A stretch of 64,000 nucleotides of DNA from CAMFLJ01 sp963702555 (GTDB lineage Bacteria > Actinomycetota > Acidimicrobiia > Acidimicrobiales > Acidimicrobilacustridaceae), in NCBI GenBank assembly GCA_963702555.1, contig CAVPCW010000010.1, positions 434,001 through 498,000 on the forward strand, written 5' to 3'. Below the pieces are notes generated by a model. That model was not told where the DNA came from, made no database searches, and was given only the letters and a program-made list of their open reading frames with translations. This document shows positions 44,916 to 55,932 of this stretch, piece after piece. A program made the position numbers and the translations under genes. The first letter of the stretch is position 1. The number at the start of each line of letters is the position of its first letter.

Positions 44916-46318
44916 GCCCGATCGAGGAGAAGGTCACCGCGCTGCTCGCCGAGCTGGCCGACGCCCGTCCGGTGGAGGTCGGCACGCCGCCGACCACGTC
45001 CGCCGTCGTCGAGCAGCGGGGCGGCGCCCGCCGCCCCGACTACGTGCCGATCGAGGCGCCCGTCGAGCGGGCCCGTCGTGGCCCGGTGCTGGTCGCTGCC
45101 GCGGTGGTGCTCGTGGTGGTGGTCGTCGGTGGCCTCCTGGTGTTCGGCCGGGTCGGTCGCTCGCCCGTCGTCGGCTCGTTGTCGGACCTCCCGGTCGACA
45201 CCTCGCTGCTCGGCGACGGCCGCATGGCCGTGGTGGTCGAGAACCAGCTCTATGTCGCCGACGGGCCCACCGGCCAGGTGTGGAAGCTCACCGACACCGG
45301 CCGGGGTGAAGAGGTCTCGAACGTCTCGTTCTCCCACGACGGCGAATGGGTGGCGTTCACCATCCACGACGAGAGCGGGCTGTGGGTCAGCCGGTGGGAC
45401 GGCTCCGAGCGCCACCGCATCGGCCGGTCCCCGAGCACCTACGCCTGGTCGCCCACCGACGACCAGCTCGCCTACGCCACCCAGGACCAGGTCCGCGTTG
45501 CCCAGACCGACGGCTCCAGCCGACGGCTTCCGCTCACGATCACTGTCCCACCGAGCCCGTTCGGTCCGGTGGCGTGGTCGCCCGACGGCGGCCGGCTGGC
45601 GTACCTCGACACCGAGTCCACGGTGACCACGGTGTTCCTCGACGACCCCTCGACCGGAGAGGGCAACGTGGTCCCTGTCTCTGCGCTCGTGGCCTGGCCC
45701 CGCGACGACCTCCAGGTGGTGGTTGCCGGCGGTGCGGCGCCGGCGTCGCTGATGCTGGCCGCGCTGCCCTACCGAGGGGTGCCGCAAGACCTCGCCGAGG
45801 TTGGCCAGGGGGCTGAGGGGTTCAAGGCGGCCGTCACCGCAGATCGCCTGGTCAGCATCGGGGGCGACCCTGGTGCACCTGGTGCGGTCACGACCTGTGA
45901 GCTCGTCGCCCTGACCTGTGAGGCGGTCTCGGTACCGGACATGCCTCAGGGCTACTCGGACCCGGCCATCTCTCCCGGACAGTCGAAGGTCGCGCTCGTC
46001 GGCGGCCTCGGAGGCACTGACCTCGACGGCCACACCCTCGTGGTCGCCGACCTCACAGATCGCTCGTGGGTCGATGTCGGTCGCGTCGACCAGGCCCGGG
46101 GAAACATCACGATCGGTCGACAGGGCTACGGCGTCGTTCCCGAGGCTCCCGTGTGGCTCGACGACCAGTCGCTTCTCGTGCGGGTCGACAGCTCCTCCGT
46201 CGTGCGGATCGACCTCGCGACCGGAGGGCGGACCACCGTCGTCGTCGGCGACCGCTTCCTTCCCCCGGCCGACGACTACCCCGGCGGCACCGGCCTCGCC
46301 TACTGGTCCCGCCCCTGA
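44912..46318 (+). CDS. Membrane-anchored beta-propeller protein, candidate anti-sigma partner
   Basis: 468 residues. Short cytoplasmic N-terminus (~55 residues, acidic/Pro), one membrane helix (RRGPVLVAAAVVLVVVVVGGLLVFG), then an extracytoplasmic TolB/WD-like propeller with repeats: VSFSHDGEWVAFTIHDESGLWVSRWDGSE, YAWSPTDDQLAYATQ, PVAWSPDGGRLAYLDTEST. No ZAS or classic anti-sigma domain is seen, but the coupled overlap with the sigma gene and the membrane topology suggest a sensor. Its stop codon is part of hairpin copy 3. Confidence 0.8.
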   Translation: MSPIEEKVTALLAELADARPVEVGTPPTTSAVVEQRGGARRPDYVPIEAPVERARRGPVLVAAAVVLVVVVVGGLLVFGRVGRSPVVGSLSDLPVDTSLLGDGRMAVVVENQLYVADGPTGQVWKLTDTGRGEEVSNVSFSHDGEWVAFTIHDESGLWVSRWDGSERHRIGRSPSTYAWSPTDDQLAYATQDQVRVAQTDGSSRRLPLTITVPPSPFGPVAWSPDGGRLAYLDTESTVTTVFLDDPSTGEGNVVPVSALVAWPRDDLQVVVAGGAAPASLMLAALPYRGVPQDLAEVGQGAEGFKAAVTADRLVSIGGDPGAPGAVTTCELVALTCEAVSVPDMPQGYSDPAISPGQSKVALVGGLGGTDLDGHTLVVADLTDRSWVDVGRVDQARGNITIGRQGYGVVPEAPVWLDDQSLLVRVDSSSVVRIDLATGGRTTVVVGDRFLPPADDYPGGTGLAYWSRP

Positions 46319-46427
46319 AAGGTGGCTCACAGGATCCAGCCGGCCGAAGCAGGTGAGCCACCTTTCGACCACCCGCTGAAAGATGGCTCACAGGATCCAG
46401 CCGGCCGAAGCAGGTGAGCCACCTTTC
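46317..46427. repeat. Paired 50-bp hairpin repeat (right pair)
   Basis: Copies at 46317-46366 and 46378-46427, again 61 bp apart with the identical 11-bp spacer gaccacccgct. The first copy begins within the TGA stop of the propeller gene. Arms match GAAAGGTGGCTCAC/GTGAGCCACCTTTC (copy 4 has one A for G). The loop differs from the left pair only by C to G at the centre (CCCGCC to CCGGCC). Confidence 0.9.
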
Positions 46428-46532
46428 GGGAGGGAGTCGGGGGCGGGCTGAGGGCAGAAGGGGCCGGAGGACCCGCCCAGCGGGGACGGACGGCGCCTCC
46501 ACGCGACGGGCGACGTCATTAGCGTTCCGTGG

Positions 46533-49176
46533 ATGAACTGGGTCTACGGGTTCGCTCACCGTCACAGCCGCGCGCCGAGGGACCTGAAGGCCCTGCTCGG
46601 GGGCAAGGGCGCCAACCTCGCCGAGATGACCTCGGTGCTGGCGCTTCCGGTGCCGCCGGGCTTCACCATCACGACCGAGGCCTGCCGGGCGTTCATGGCC
46701 ACCGGCTGGCCCGGCGACCTCGACGCCGAGATCGACCACCACGTCGCCAGCCTCGAGCGGTTCATGCACCGCACCCTCGGCGACCCGGCCGACCCGCTGC
46801 TCGTGAGCGTCCGCTCCGGCGCCGCGTTCTCGATGCCCGGGATGATGGACACCGTCCTCAACCTCGGCCTCAACGACGAGTCGGTCCGGGGCCTCGCCGC
46901 CGGCACCGAGGAGCGCTTCGCCCTCGACTCCTACCGCCGCTTCCTGTCGATGTACGGCCGCATCGTGCTCGACGTCCCCGGCGAGGCCTTCGACGACCCG
47001 CTCGAGCAGGCCAAGGCCGACCTCGGCGTGGCCACCGACGCCGAGCTCCCGCCCGAGGCGCTCGAGGCCCTGGTCGAGCAGTACAAGGCCGCCATCGAGG
47101 CCCACTCCGGCGCCCCCTTCCCCCAGGACCCGAAGGCCCAGCTCCGGGGCGCGGTCGAGGCCGTGTTCCGCAGCTGGCAGTCACCGCGGGCCCAGGCCTA
47201 CCGCCGCCGCGAGCGCATCCCCGACGACCTCGGCACCGCGGTGAACGTGCAGGCCATGGTGTTCGGCAACCGCGACGACCGCTCGGGCACCGGCGTGGCC
47301 TTCACCCGCAACCCGAGCACGGGCGCGACGGGCGCCTACGGCGACTTCCTCATCAACGCCCAGGGGGAGGACGTCGTCGCCGGCATCCGGGCCACCCTCC
47401 CGCTGGCGGCGATGGCCGACGCCTTCCCGGCGGCTCACACCGAGCTCGTCTTCATCCTCGAGCGGATGGAGGCCCACTACCGCGACATGCTCGACTGCGA
47501 GTTCACCATCGAGCACGACCGCCTGTGGATGCTCCAGACCCGCGTGGGCAAGCGCACCGGTGAGGCCGCCATGCGCATCGCCGTCGCCCTCACCGACGAC
47601 CCCAAGATCCGCCTGAGCCGGGCCGAAGCCGTCGAGCGGGTGCGCCCCGAGCACCTCGACCAGGTTCTCCACCCCCAGCTCGGCCACGTCACCGCACCCC
47701 TGCTGGCCCGAGGGCTCGCCGCCTCACCGGGTGCCGCGGTGGGCCGCGTCTACTTCGACGCCGACTCCGCCGTCACGGCCGTCGAGCGCGGTGAGCGCGT
47801 CGTGCTCGTGCGCCAGGAGACCTCTCCCGACGACGTGCACGGCATGGCCGTGGCAGAGGGGATCCTCACCTCTCGCGGGGGGCTCGTCAGCCACGCCGCC
47901 GTCGTGGCCCGTGGCTGGGGCAAGCCGGCGGTGTGCGGCGCCGAGGGCATCACCGTGCGGGGCGACTCGTTCGAGACCGACGCCGGCGTCGTGGTCGCCG
48001 AGGGGGAGTGGATCTCCATCGACGGGTCGACCGGCAGCGTCTACGCCGGCGAGGTCAGCCTCGTCGAGGGCCACGTGCCCGCCGAGTTCACCATCGTCCT
48101 CGGCTGGGCCGACGAGATCCGCCGGGGCCGCCTCGGCGTGCGGGCCAACGCCGACACCGGCACCGACGCCGCCCGGGCCCGTCAGCTCGGCGCCGAGGGC
48201 ATCGGCCTGTGCCGTACCGAGCACATGTTCCTGGCCGAGGACCGCCTCCCGGTCGTGCGCCGCATGATCCTCGCCCGCAAGCCCGAGGACGAGAAGGCGG
48301 CCCTCGCCGAGCTGCTCGAGGTCCAGCGGAAGGACTTCGAGGAGGTCCTCGCCGCCATGGACGGTCTGCCCGGTCACCGTGCGCCTGCTCGATCCGCCGC
48401 TGCACGAGTTCCTGCCATCCATCGAGGAGCTCGTCGTCGCCCAGGCCAAGGGCGAGCTCGACGACGAAGGCGTCGCCCTGCTCGAGGCCGCCCGCTTCTG
48501 GTCCGAGCAGAACCCCATGCTCGGCCTCCGCGGCGTGCGCCTCGGCATCGTGAAGGACGGCCTCTACCGCATGCAGGTGCGGGCACTCGTGGAGGCCGCG
48601 CTGCTGCGCCAGGGCCACGGCGAGCGCCCCCAGGTCGAGATCATGATCCCGCTGGTGGTCAACCTGGCCGAGCTCGACCTCACCCGTCAGTGGGTCGAGG
48701 AGGAGATCGCTGCCGTGCTGGCCGAGCACGACGCCCGACTCGACGTGAAGATCGGCACCATGATCGAGACGCCCCGCGCCGCCATCCGGGCCGACGAGAT
48801 CGCCGAGGCCGCCGACTTCTTCTCCTTCGGCACCAACGACCTCACCCAGATGACCTTCGGGTTCAGTCGCGACGACGTGGCGCCCATCCTCGACAAGTAC
48901 CTGTCCATGGGCCTGCTGTCGGTCGACCCGTTCGAGTCCATCGACCAGCCCGGCGTCGGCGAGCTCGTGCGCATGGCCGCCGAACGGGGCAGGGCCACCA
49001 AGCCCGGGCTCAAGCTCGGGGTGTGCGGCGAGCACGGCGGCGACCCCGCGTCGATCGCCTTCTTCGAGTCGGTGGGCGTCGACTACGTGTCGTGCTCGCC
49101 GTTCCGGGTGCCCGTCGCCCGCCTGGCGGCGGCCCACGCCGTGCTCGGCTCGGGCAGCCACGGCTCAGACGTCTGA
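46533..49176 (+). CDS. ppdK: Pyruvate, phosphate dikinase (frameshifted at ~48370)
   Basis: About 880 residues. N-terminal nucleotide-binding domain (YGFAHRH, LLGGKGANLAEM, VRSGAAFSMPGMMDTVLNLG), central phospho-His domain (GGLVSHAAVVARGWGKPAVCG, with the catalytic His), and the PEP-utilising barrel (GIGLCRTEHMFL; after the shift RLLDPPLHEFLPS, KIGTMIETPRAAIRADEIAEAADFFSFGTNDLTQM, LKLGVCGEHGGDP). One base too many in CCCG at 48369-48372 breaks GLPVTVRLLDPP. Interconverts pyruvate/ATP/Pi and PEP/AMP/PPi. The length matches the family. Confidence 0.96.
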
Positions 49177-49237
49177 CCCGACCGGCTCGCCCCGTGTGGG
49201 CCTGCGGGCGTGGCCTCGGGCGACGGGGCGCGGGAGC

Positions 49238-49266
49238 GGCCGGACGGGCCCGGGGCCCGTCCGGCC
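49238..49266. terminator. 13-bp perfect GC hairpin, bidirectional terminator
   Basis: Arms 49238-49250 (GGCCGGACGGGCC) and 49254-49266 with loop CGG, between the convergent ppdK (ends 49176) and DUF6777 (ends 49291) genes. No U-tract; called from location and strength. Confidence 0.6.
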
Positions 49267-49290
49267 ACCAGAGCGGCTGAGCGGGAGGTC

Positions 49291-50616
49291 TCAGCCGTTC
49301 AGGTCGTACCCGCAGTTCGCCAGCACCCACTGCTCGACGTTGGCCACCGCGGCCAGCACCTCGGGCGACTCGGTGCTGTCGACGCCGGCAGCCATGTCCT
49401 GAACGGCGCTGAGGAGCAGCTGCATGTCGGCCCGGATCGCCGTCGGGGCGCGGGCCGCGAGGTCGGCGAAGTAGGGGATCGCCTGCTCGGGGCTCTCGAT
49501 CGAGACGGTCGTGTCGTACTCGATGATCGCCGAGCAGAAGTCGGCGGGATCGAGCGGCGGGAGCGTCGTCGTGGTCGGCTCCACGGTCGTGGTGGTCGAG
49601 GCGACGTCGTCGCTGCCGTCACTCCCCGGGGGCCGCTCGATGACGGCGCCGGTCGACACGTTGACGATCACGAAGGTCTCGATGACGACGGTCGTGGGCT
49701 GCACCACGACGATCACGGCCGGATCGAACCCGGGCCACTGGGTGCCCGTGTAGGTGACCTTGGTGGTCTGCTCCACCGGCTTCGTCAGCGGGTTGCCACA
49801 GTTGCACTTCACCCGGGGGGTTCCGTACTGGTCGACCAGCACCGCGGTGCCCGACTGCAGCACTGCCTGGCGGGGGGTGGCCTTGCCGTTCTTGAACCCG
49901 TGGTTGGTGACCCGGGTGTCACGCAGCAGCACGACCGGCGTCAGCTCGGACAGGTACTGCCCGACCTGCGCGGTCGTCACCTTCGACCCGCCGCTCCACG
50001 CCAGTGTGGGGTCGGCGTTGAGGGCGTCGACCCACGCCTTCGCCTTCGAAGGGTTGGCGGAGAGGTAGGAGGCGATGGCGGTGGCGTCGCACGTCCCCGC
50101 CTTGTTGGTGCCGCCGTAGAGGCCGGGCTGGCCACCGCTCACCGCGCCGGTCGTCCCGGCCTTGGCCGTGGTCGGCGTGGTCGTGGCCACCGGGGCGATG
50201 CTCGGCGGCGTCACCTTGGCCGCGGTCGTGAACACGTCGGGCCCGGTGTCGGCGGCCGCTTCGAGGAAGACCTCGCCGTCCTTGGGGGCGGAGGCGGAGC
50301 CGCCGTCGTCACGGACGAGAGCCACCACGGCGACGGCGCCGACCACCAGGACCAGCACCGACAGCACGGCGATGATGGCGATCAGCCCGCCACGCCCCTT
50401 GCGGGGAGGGGGCTGCGCCGGCGGATAGCCACCACCCGGTGGCGTGTAGGTCGGCGGCGGTCCCTGCGGAGGTGGAGCCTGCGGCGGCGGCTGGTAGGGC
50501 GGCTGGTACGCCGGTGGCGCTCCCTGCGGAGGCGGGTACGCCGGCGGAGGGGTGGGCCAGCCCTGGGGCGGGGGAGGGGTCCCCGGCGGGGGTGGGGGGA
50601 CAGGGATGTCGCTCAT
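49291..50616 (-). CDS. DUF6777-like membrane protein with Pro/Gln-rich N-terminus
   Basis: 441 residues from ATG 50616. The first ~75 residues are Pro-rich low complexity (PPYQPPPQAPPPQGPP), then a helix (GLIAIIAVLSVLVLVVGAVAVVALV). The outer domain carries DUF6777 marks: EVFLEAAADTGPDVFT, GLYGGTNKAGTCD, VVLLRDTRVTNHGFKNGKATPRQAVLQSGTAVLVDQYGTPRVKCNCGNPL. A Thr/Ser linker and a C-terminal helical domain with two Cys follow. Cell-surface function unknown; in actinobacteria commonly near sensor kinases. Confidence 0.8.
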   Translation of the reverse strand: MSDIPVPPPPPGTPPPPQGWPTPPPAYPPPQGAPPAYQPPYQPPPQAPPPQGPPPTYTPPGGGYPPAQPPPRKGRGGLIAIIAVLSVLVLVVGAVAVVALVRDDGGSASAPKDGEVFLEAAADTGPDVFTTAAKVTPPSIAPVATTTPTTAKAGTTGAVSGGQPGLYGGTNKAGTCDATAIASYLSANPSKAKAWVDALNADPTLAWSGGSKVTTAQVGQYLSELTPVVLLRDTRVTNHGFKNGKATPRQAVLQSGTAVLVDQYGTPRVKCNCGNPLTKPVEQTTKVTYTGTQWPGFDPAVIVVVQPTTVVIETFVIVNVSTGAVIERPPGSDGSDDVASTTTTVEPTTTTLPPLDPADFCSAIIEYDTTVSIESPEQAIPYFADLAARAPTAIRADMQLLLSAVQDMAAGVDSTESPEVLAAVANVEQWVLANCGYDLNG

Positions 50617-50792
50617 CGTCGCCTCCTTCAGCAGGCGGACGGGGTCGATCGCTCGACCCACTGATCGTCCGCCCGAGGACCGCGCGTAGGGAGAGGCGGA
50701 GGTCATGAACCGTCACGCTGAGCGGCAGTGCGTCCACCCGCCCGGACGCGTTGTCGGAGGCCACTGCTACCGTCCGGCCCCGGAGGGCGTAC

Positions 50793-52627
50793 GTGGGCAT
50801 CCAGGACGACGACATCGCGAGCGTGCGGGCCGCCACCGACATCGTGGCGGTGATCAGCGAGCACGTCGCCCTCAAGCGCGTCGGCCGCCGCTGGACCGGC
50901 CTGTGCCCCTTCCACAGCGAGAAGTCGGGCTCGTTCTCGGTCAACGCCGAGGAGAAGCTCTACTACTGCTTCGGCTGTGGCGCGAAGGGCGACGTCATCA
51001 CCTTCGTCCGCGAGATCGAGCACCTCGACTTCGTGGGTGCGGTCGAGAAGCTGGCCGCCAAGTCCGGCATCACCCTCCGCTACGACGACGAGAACCAGAA
51101 CGAGGGCCGCAAGAAGCGGGCCAAGCTGCTCGACGCCGTGGGCAAGGCCGTCGACTGGTACCACGAGCGCCTGCTGTCGGCGAAGGACGCCGCCCCCGCC
51201 CGGGGCTACCTGCGCTCGCGCGGCCTCACCGGCGACGACGTCCGCGCCTACAAGGTGGGCTGGGCCCCCGAGGGCTGGGACGAGCTGGCTCGCGCCCTCA
51301 AGCTCCCGAACGACCTCTTCGTGGAGGCCGGGCTCGGATTCATGAACAGCAGGGGCCGCCCCACCGACGCCTTCAGGGGCCGGGTCATGTTCCCGATCTT
51401 CGACGTCAGCGGCGATCCCGTCGGCTTCGGCGGGCGCATCATGCCCGGCAACGAGGGCGCCAAGTACAAGAACTCCGTCGACAGCTCGATCTACAACAAG
51501 AGCCGTCTGCTCTACGGGCTGAACTGGTCGAAGGCCGACATCGTCCGGGCCGACGAGGCCATCGTCTGCGAGGGCTACACCGACGTCGTGGGCTTCGCCA
51601 AGGCCGGTGTGCCCCGAGCCGTGGCCACGTGCGGCACCGCCCTCACCGAGGACCACGTGAAGGTGCTGCGCAGCTTCGCCCGCCGGGTGGTCCTGGCCTT
51701 CGACGCCGACGCCGCCGGCCAGAACGCCGCCGAACGGGTCTACGCCTGGGAGCGCCAGTACGACCTCGACGTCGCCGTTGCCTCCTTCCCCGGCGGGGCC
51801 GACCCCGCCGAGCTGGCCCAGACCGACCCGGGCGCCCTCGCCACCGCCGTCGCCGAGGCCAAGCCGTTCCTCAAGTTCCGCCTCGACCGGGTGCTCGACG
51901 CCGCTCGCTTCGACACGCCCGAGCAGCGGGTGCGGGCCGCCGAGGCCGCCATGGCCGTCGTGCAGGAGCACCCCTCCGACATGGTCCGCGACCAGTACCT
52001 GCTCGAGGTCGCCGCCCGCTGCCGGGTCGACGAGAACCAGCTCCGCAACCGCACCTTCGAAGCGCCGAGCAAGCCCGAGCCCCGCCAGCAGCGCCGGCGC
52101 GACGCCGGGCCCGGGGGAGGCGACGACGAGCCGCCGCCCCGCGGCAGCGCGGTGCGCCCCGACCGCCCGCAGGTTCGCCGGGCGCAGCGCGACACCGCCG
52201 AGATCGAGGCGCTGCGCCTCTACGTCTGGCGCCGGGACGAGATCAGCGGCCTGCTCGACGACACGCTCTTCCGCGACCCGGTGGCCCTCACCGCGTTCCA
52301 CGCGCTCACGAGCACGCCCACCCTCGCGGACGCGGTGGCCGCCGCCGGCGCCGACGACCCCGTCGCCGGCGACCTGCTCCAACGCATGGCGGTCGAGGAG
52401 ACCGAGGCCGAGGTGAACGACGTGCTCACCCGGTTGGTCGATGAGGCTGCGACCACCTCCATGGCGTCGCTCAAGGCCGAGGCCCGGGTGTCCGACGACC
52501 CCTTCGCCGTGGGCGAGGCGATCGCCTGGCTGAACCTCCGGATCATGGAGCTGCGCGAGCCCTCCACCAACGAGGAGGCCCTCGGGCAGTTGCTAGGGTG
52601 GCTGACCGGACGTCCGGAGGAGGATGC

Positions 52628-52631
<4 letters not shown>
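50793..52631 (+). CDS. dnaG: DNA primase DnaG
   Basis: 612 residues from GTG 50793, preferred over the earlier ATG-type starts because GGAGG lies 6 bases ahead and VGIQDDDIASVR matches the usual MGI-DEDI start. Zinc finger CPFHSEKSGSFSVN...YYCFGCGAKGD; toprim core VCEGYTDVVGFAKAG and VLAFDADAAGQNAAER. The middle linker is Arg/Gly/Pro-rich; the C-terminal DnaB-binding domain is short. Overlaps rpoD (ATGA). Confidence 0.96.
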
Positions 52632-53968
<1,337 letters not shown>

Positions 53969-54041
53969 GCCCCGCCCCGGCGTGACGAGAGTCCCGTCGA
54001 TGGCGTGCACGTCGAGGCCCTCCGGCGGGTAGACCATCGGG

Positions 54042-54379
54042 ATGAAGTTCCGGACCGGTCTCCTCATCGGCGGTGCCCTCGGGTACTACTACGGCTCCAA
54101 GGCGGGCCACGAGCGCTTCGAGCAGATCGACGCCGTGCTCGCCCGGGTGCGGCGCCTGCCCGCGTACCAGAGCGCCCGCGACCAGCTCCTCGGCACCGTG
54201 GCGGTGGCGGGCGAGGTCGCCAAGTCCAAGGCCGGCGACATGGTGGCCCGGGTGCTGCCCAACGAGCCCGAGGCCACCTTCGAGCCCGGCCTCGAGTTCA
54301 ACCCGGACTTCACCCCGACCCACGAGGAGATCCTCGCGACCTCCGCGGCGACCTCCGCGGCGAGGCCCCCTCCGCCTGA
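54042..54379 (+). CDS. Small YtxH-like protein, end frameshifted
   Basis: About 112 residues. KFRTGLLIGGALGYYYGSKAGHERFEQIDAVL is the glycine-rich YtxH/DUF883-type N-terminal membrane-associated segment; the rest is helical (ARDQLLGTVAVAGEVAKSKAGDMVARVL) and acidic. The direct frame runs on through the tRNA gene to 54863, which is not credible. Switching frame near 54350 (GEAPSA) ends at the TGA at 54377-54379. Function unknown. Confidence 0.6.
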
Positions 54380-54503
54380 CCCTCCTGGCGCTCGCTGTTC
54401 GAGGAGGGTCGTAGCCCATAGCGGTGACCAGCGGGACCGGTACCCTCTCCAGCGCCAGGTGATCGGGCGTGGTGCACGCGCTGCTAGAGTCACCGTTCGC
54501 CAT

Positions 54504-54576
54504 TCCGGGGTAGCTCAGCTGGCAGAGCGCCGCACTGTTAATGCGATTGTCGTGGGTTCGAGCCCCACCCCCGGAG
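54504..54576 (+). tRNA. tRNA-Asn (GTT)
   Basis: Cloverleaf: acceptor TCCGGGG/CCCCGGA, D-stem GCTC/GAGC, anticodon loop CTGTTAA with anticodon GTT, T-arm GTGGG-TTCGAGC-CCCAC, discriminator G. The base pair 27-43 is C-A instead of Watson-Crick. CCA is not encoded. Confidence 0.93.
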
Positions 54577-54759
54577 CCCAGACGCCCCAGCCGAATCCGG
54601 CCGGGGCGTCGTCGTGTCCGCCACGCGGGGCCGTCCGAGCTGATTCTGGGGCGCTCCGCGGTCGCTCCGCCACTCCTAATGGTCGCTGCGACGGGTTCAC
54701 GCGGGGAAGGCGAAGGCACCCCGCGAACTGGCGCCCTGGGCGCCTAATCTTGAAGCACC

Positions 54760-55818
54760 ATGAGGCATCTGAGGACGTTCGCCCTCGCGTGGCTCTTCCT
54801 GGCGGCGCTCTTCGTGTCGCCGATCGGCCCACCCGGCACGCAGGACTCCTGGTTCGGAGGTGACGAGCCCCGGTCCTCGGAGGAAGGCCTCGGCGTGACC
54901 CTGATCGATGCCACCCGCTCGACCCCGGTCGAGGGCGGGTCGTCGGGATCTGCGTCGGCGACCTCGACCACGGGCACGACCGCCGTCCTCGCTCCGCCCG
55001 AGGCGACCGAGGTGCCGTCGACCCTCGAGCGCCCCGATCCCACCACGACCGTCAGCGATCCGCCTCCGGCGCCGACGGGTCCCTCGGTCGCCGAGGGCAT
55101 CGCGGGCGGGGGCCAGTTCGGCGGCGGGCCGAGCGGCAGGTTGCAGACCTACACCGGCCCCGAGGTCATCGACTTCGACACCAGCATCTCCGACGTGGTC
55201 GTGTACGGCCGCCTCGAGATCCGGGCGGCGGTGACGCTGCGCAACGTCCGGTTGGTGTGTGCCACCGGCTGGGCATGCATCCGGGTGTTGCCGTCGGGGT
55301 CGCTCGACATCAGTGAGTTCTCGATCGTGGGTCCGGGGCAGGCGGGGGTGCAGAACCTGGGTGGGATCATCGGCGAGAACGTGGTGGCCCGGCGCGGTGA
55401 GATCACCGGGGTCGAGAATGGTGTGGTGATGGACCGCAACGTCTTGTTGGAGGACGTGTACGTGCACGATCTCGCTCATGTTGGTTCGGCGCACCCGGAC
55501 GGCATCCAGCACGACGGGGGTGGTTCGGACCTGACGTTGCGGCGGGTGCGTGTCGAGGTTGCTCCGACCGACACCAGCGCCGTCATGATCAACAACGAGA
55601 ACGGTGCGGTCAGTGACCTCTTGATCGAGTCGTCGATCATTTCCGGCGGTGGTTTCAGCCTCTATCTGGAGGGTGCCAAGAGTTCGGCGCCGATCCACGC
55701 CACGGTGGTGGGGAACCGGTTCGGCCGCCATGGCTACGGGCCGGCCCTGGTGAGGGGCCCAGTGACGGTGAACCAGTCGGGCAACACGTTGGCCGACGGC
55801 CAGCCGCACTGGTTCTGA
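54760..55818 (+). CDS. Secreted beta-helix protein, copy 1
   Basis: 352 residues. Short signal peptide (ATG 54760; FALAWLFLAALFVSPIGPPG), a ~90-residue Ser/Thr/Pro linker, then from ~residue 125 a right-handed beta-helix: SDVVVYGRLEIRAAVTLRNVRLVC, SGSLDISEFSIVGPGQAGVQNLGG, HPDGIQHDGGGSDLTLRRVRVEV, NGAVSDLLIESSIISGGGFSLYLEG. Catalytic residues of a known polysaccharide lyase were not recognised, though HPDGIQHDG resembles active-site turns. The 3' 621 bp are nearly identical to copy 2. Confidence 0.8.
   Translation: MRHLRTFALAWLFLAALFVSPIGPPGTQDSWFGGDEPRSSEEGLGVTLIDATRSTPVEGGSSGSASATSTTGTTAVLAPPEATEVPSTLERPDPTTTVSDPPPAPTGPSVAEGIAGGGQFGGGPSGRLQTYTGPEVIDFDTSISDVVVYGRLEIRAAVTLRNVRLVCATGWACIRVLPSGSLDISEFSIVGPGQAGVQNLGGIIGENVVARRGEITGVENGVVMDRNVLLEDVYVHDLAHVGSAHPDGIQHDGGGSDLTLRRVRVEVAPTDTSAVMINNENGAVSDLLIESSIISGGGFSLYLEGAKSSAPIHATVVGNRFGRHGYGPALVRGPVTVNQSGNTLADGQPHWF
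55186..55806. repeat. 621-bp direct repeat, copy A (beta-helix module)
   Basis: Matches 56681-57301 at offset 1495 with only two differences noticed: CCG-ACC-GAC vs CCG-ACG-GAC near 55568, and TCG to TGG near 55775 (Ser to Trp). Codon choice here is less extreme-GC than in neighbours. Confidence 0.92.
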
Positions 55819-55932
55819 CCGTGCTCGGTGGGTGGCCGCACGACCACCCGAAACGCTTAGCTCGAACCGTTCACGGTCAGGTCGCCTCGGTCCCGTTTGC
55901 GGTTCATGTGCGGCTCCTACGTTCGAGGATCC

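Noticed and set aside
44261..46427. CRISPR-like array from the 61-bp spaced repeats
   Set aside because: Only two copies per cluster, the 'spacer' is the same 11 bases each time, and no cas genes are present.
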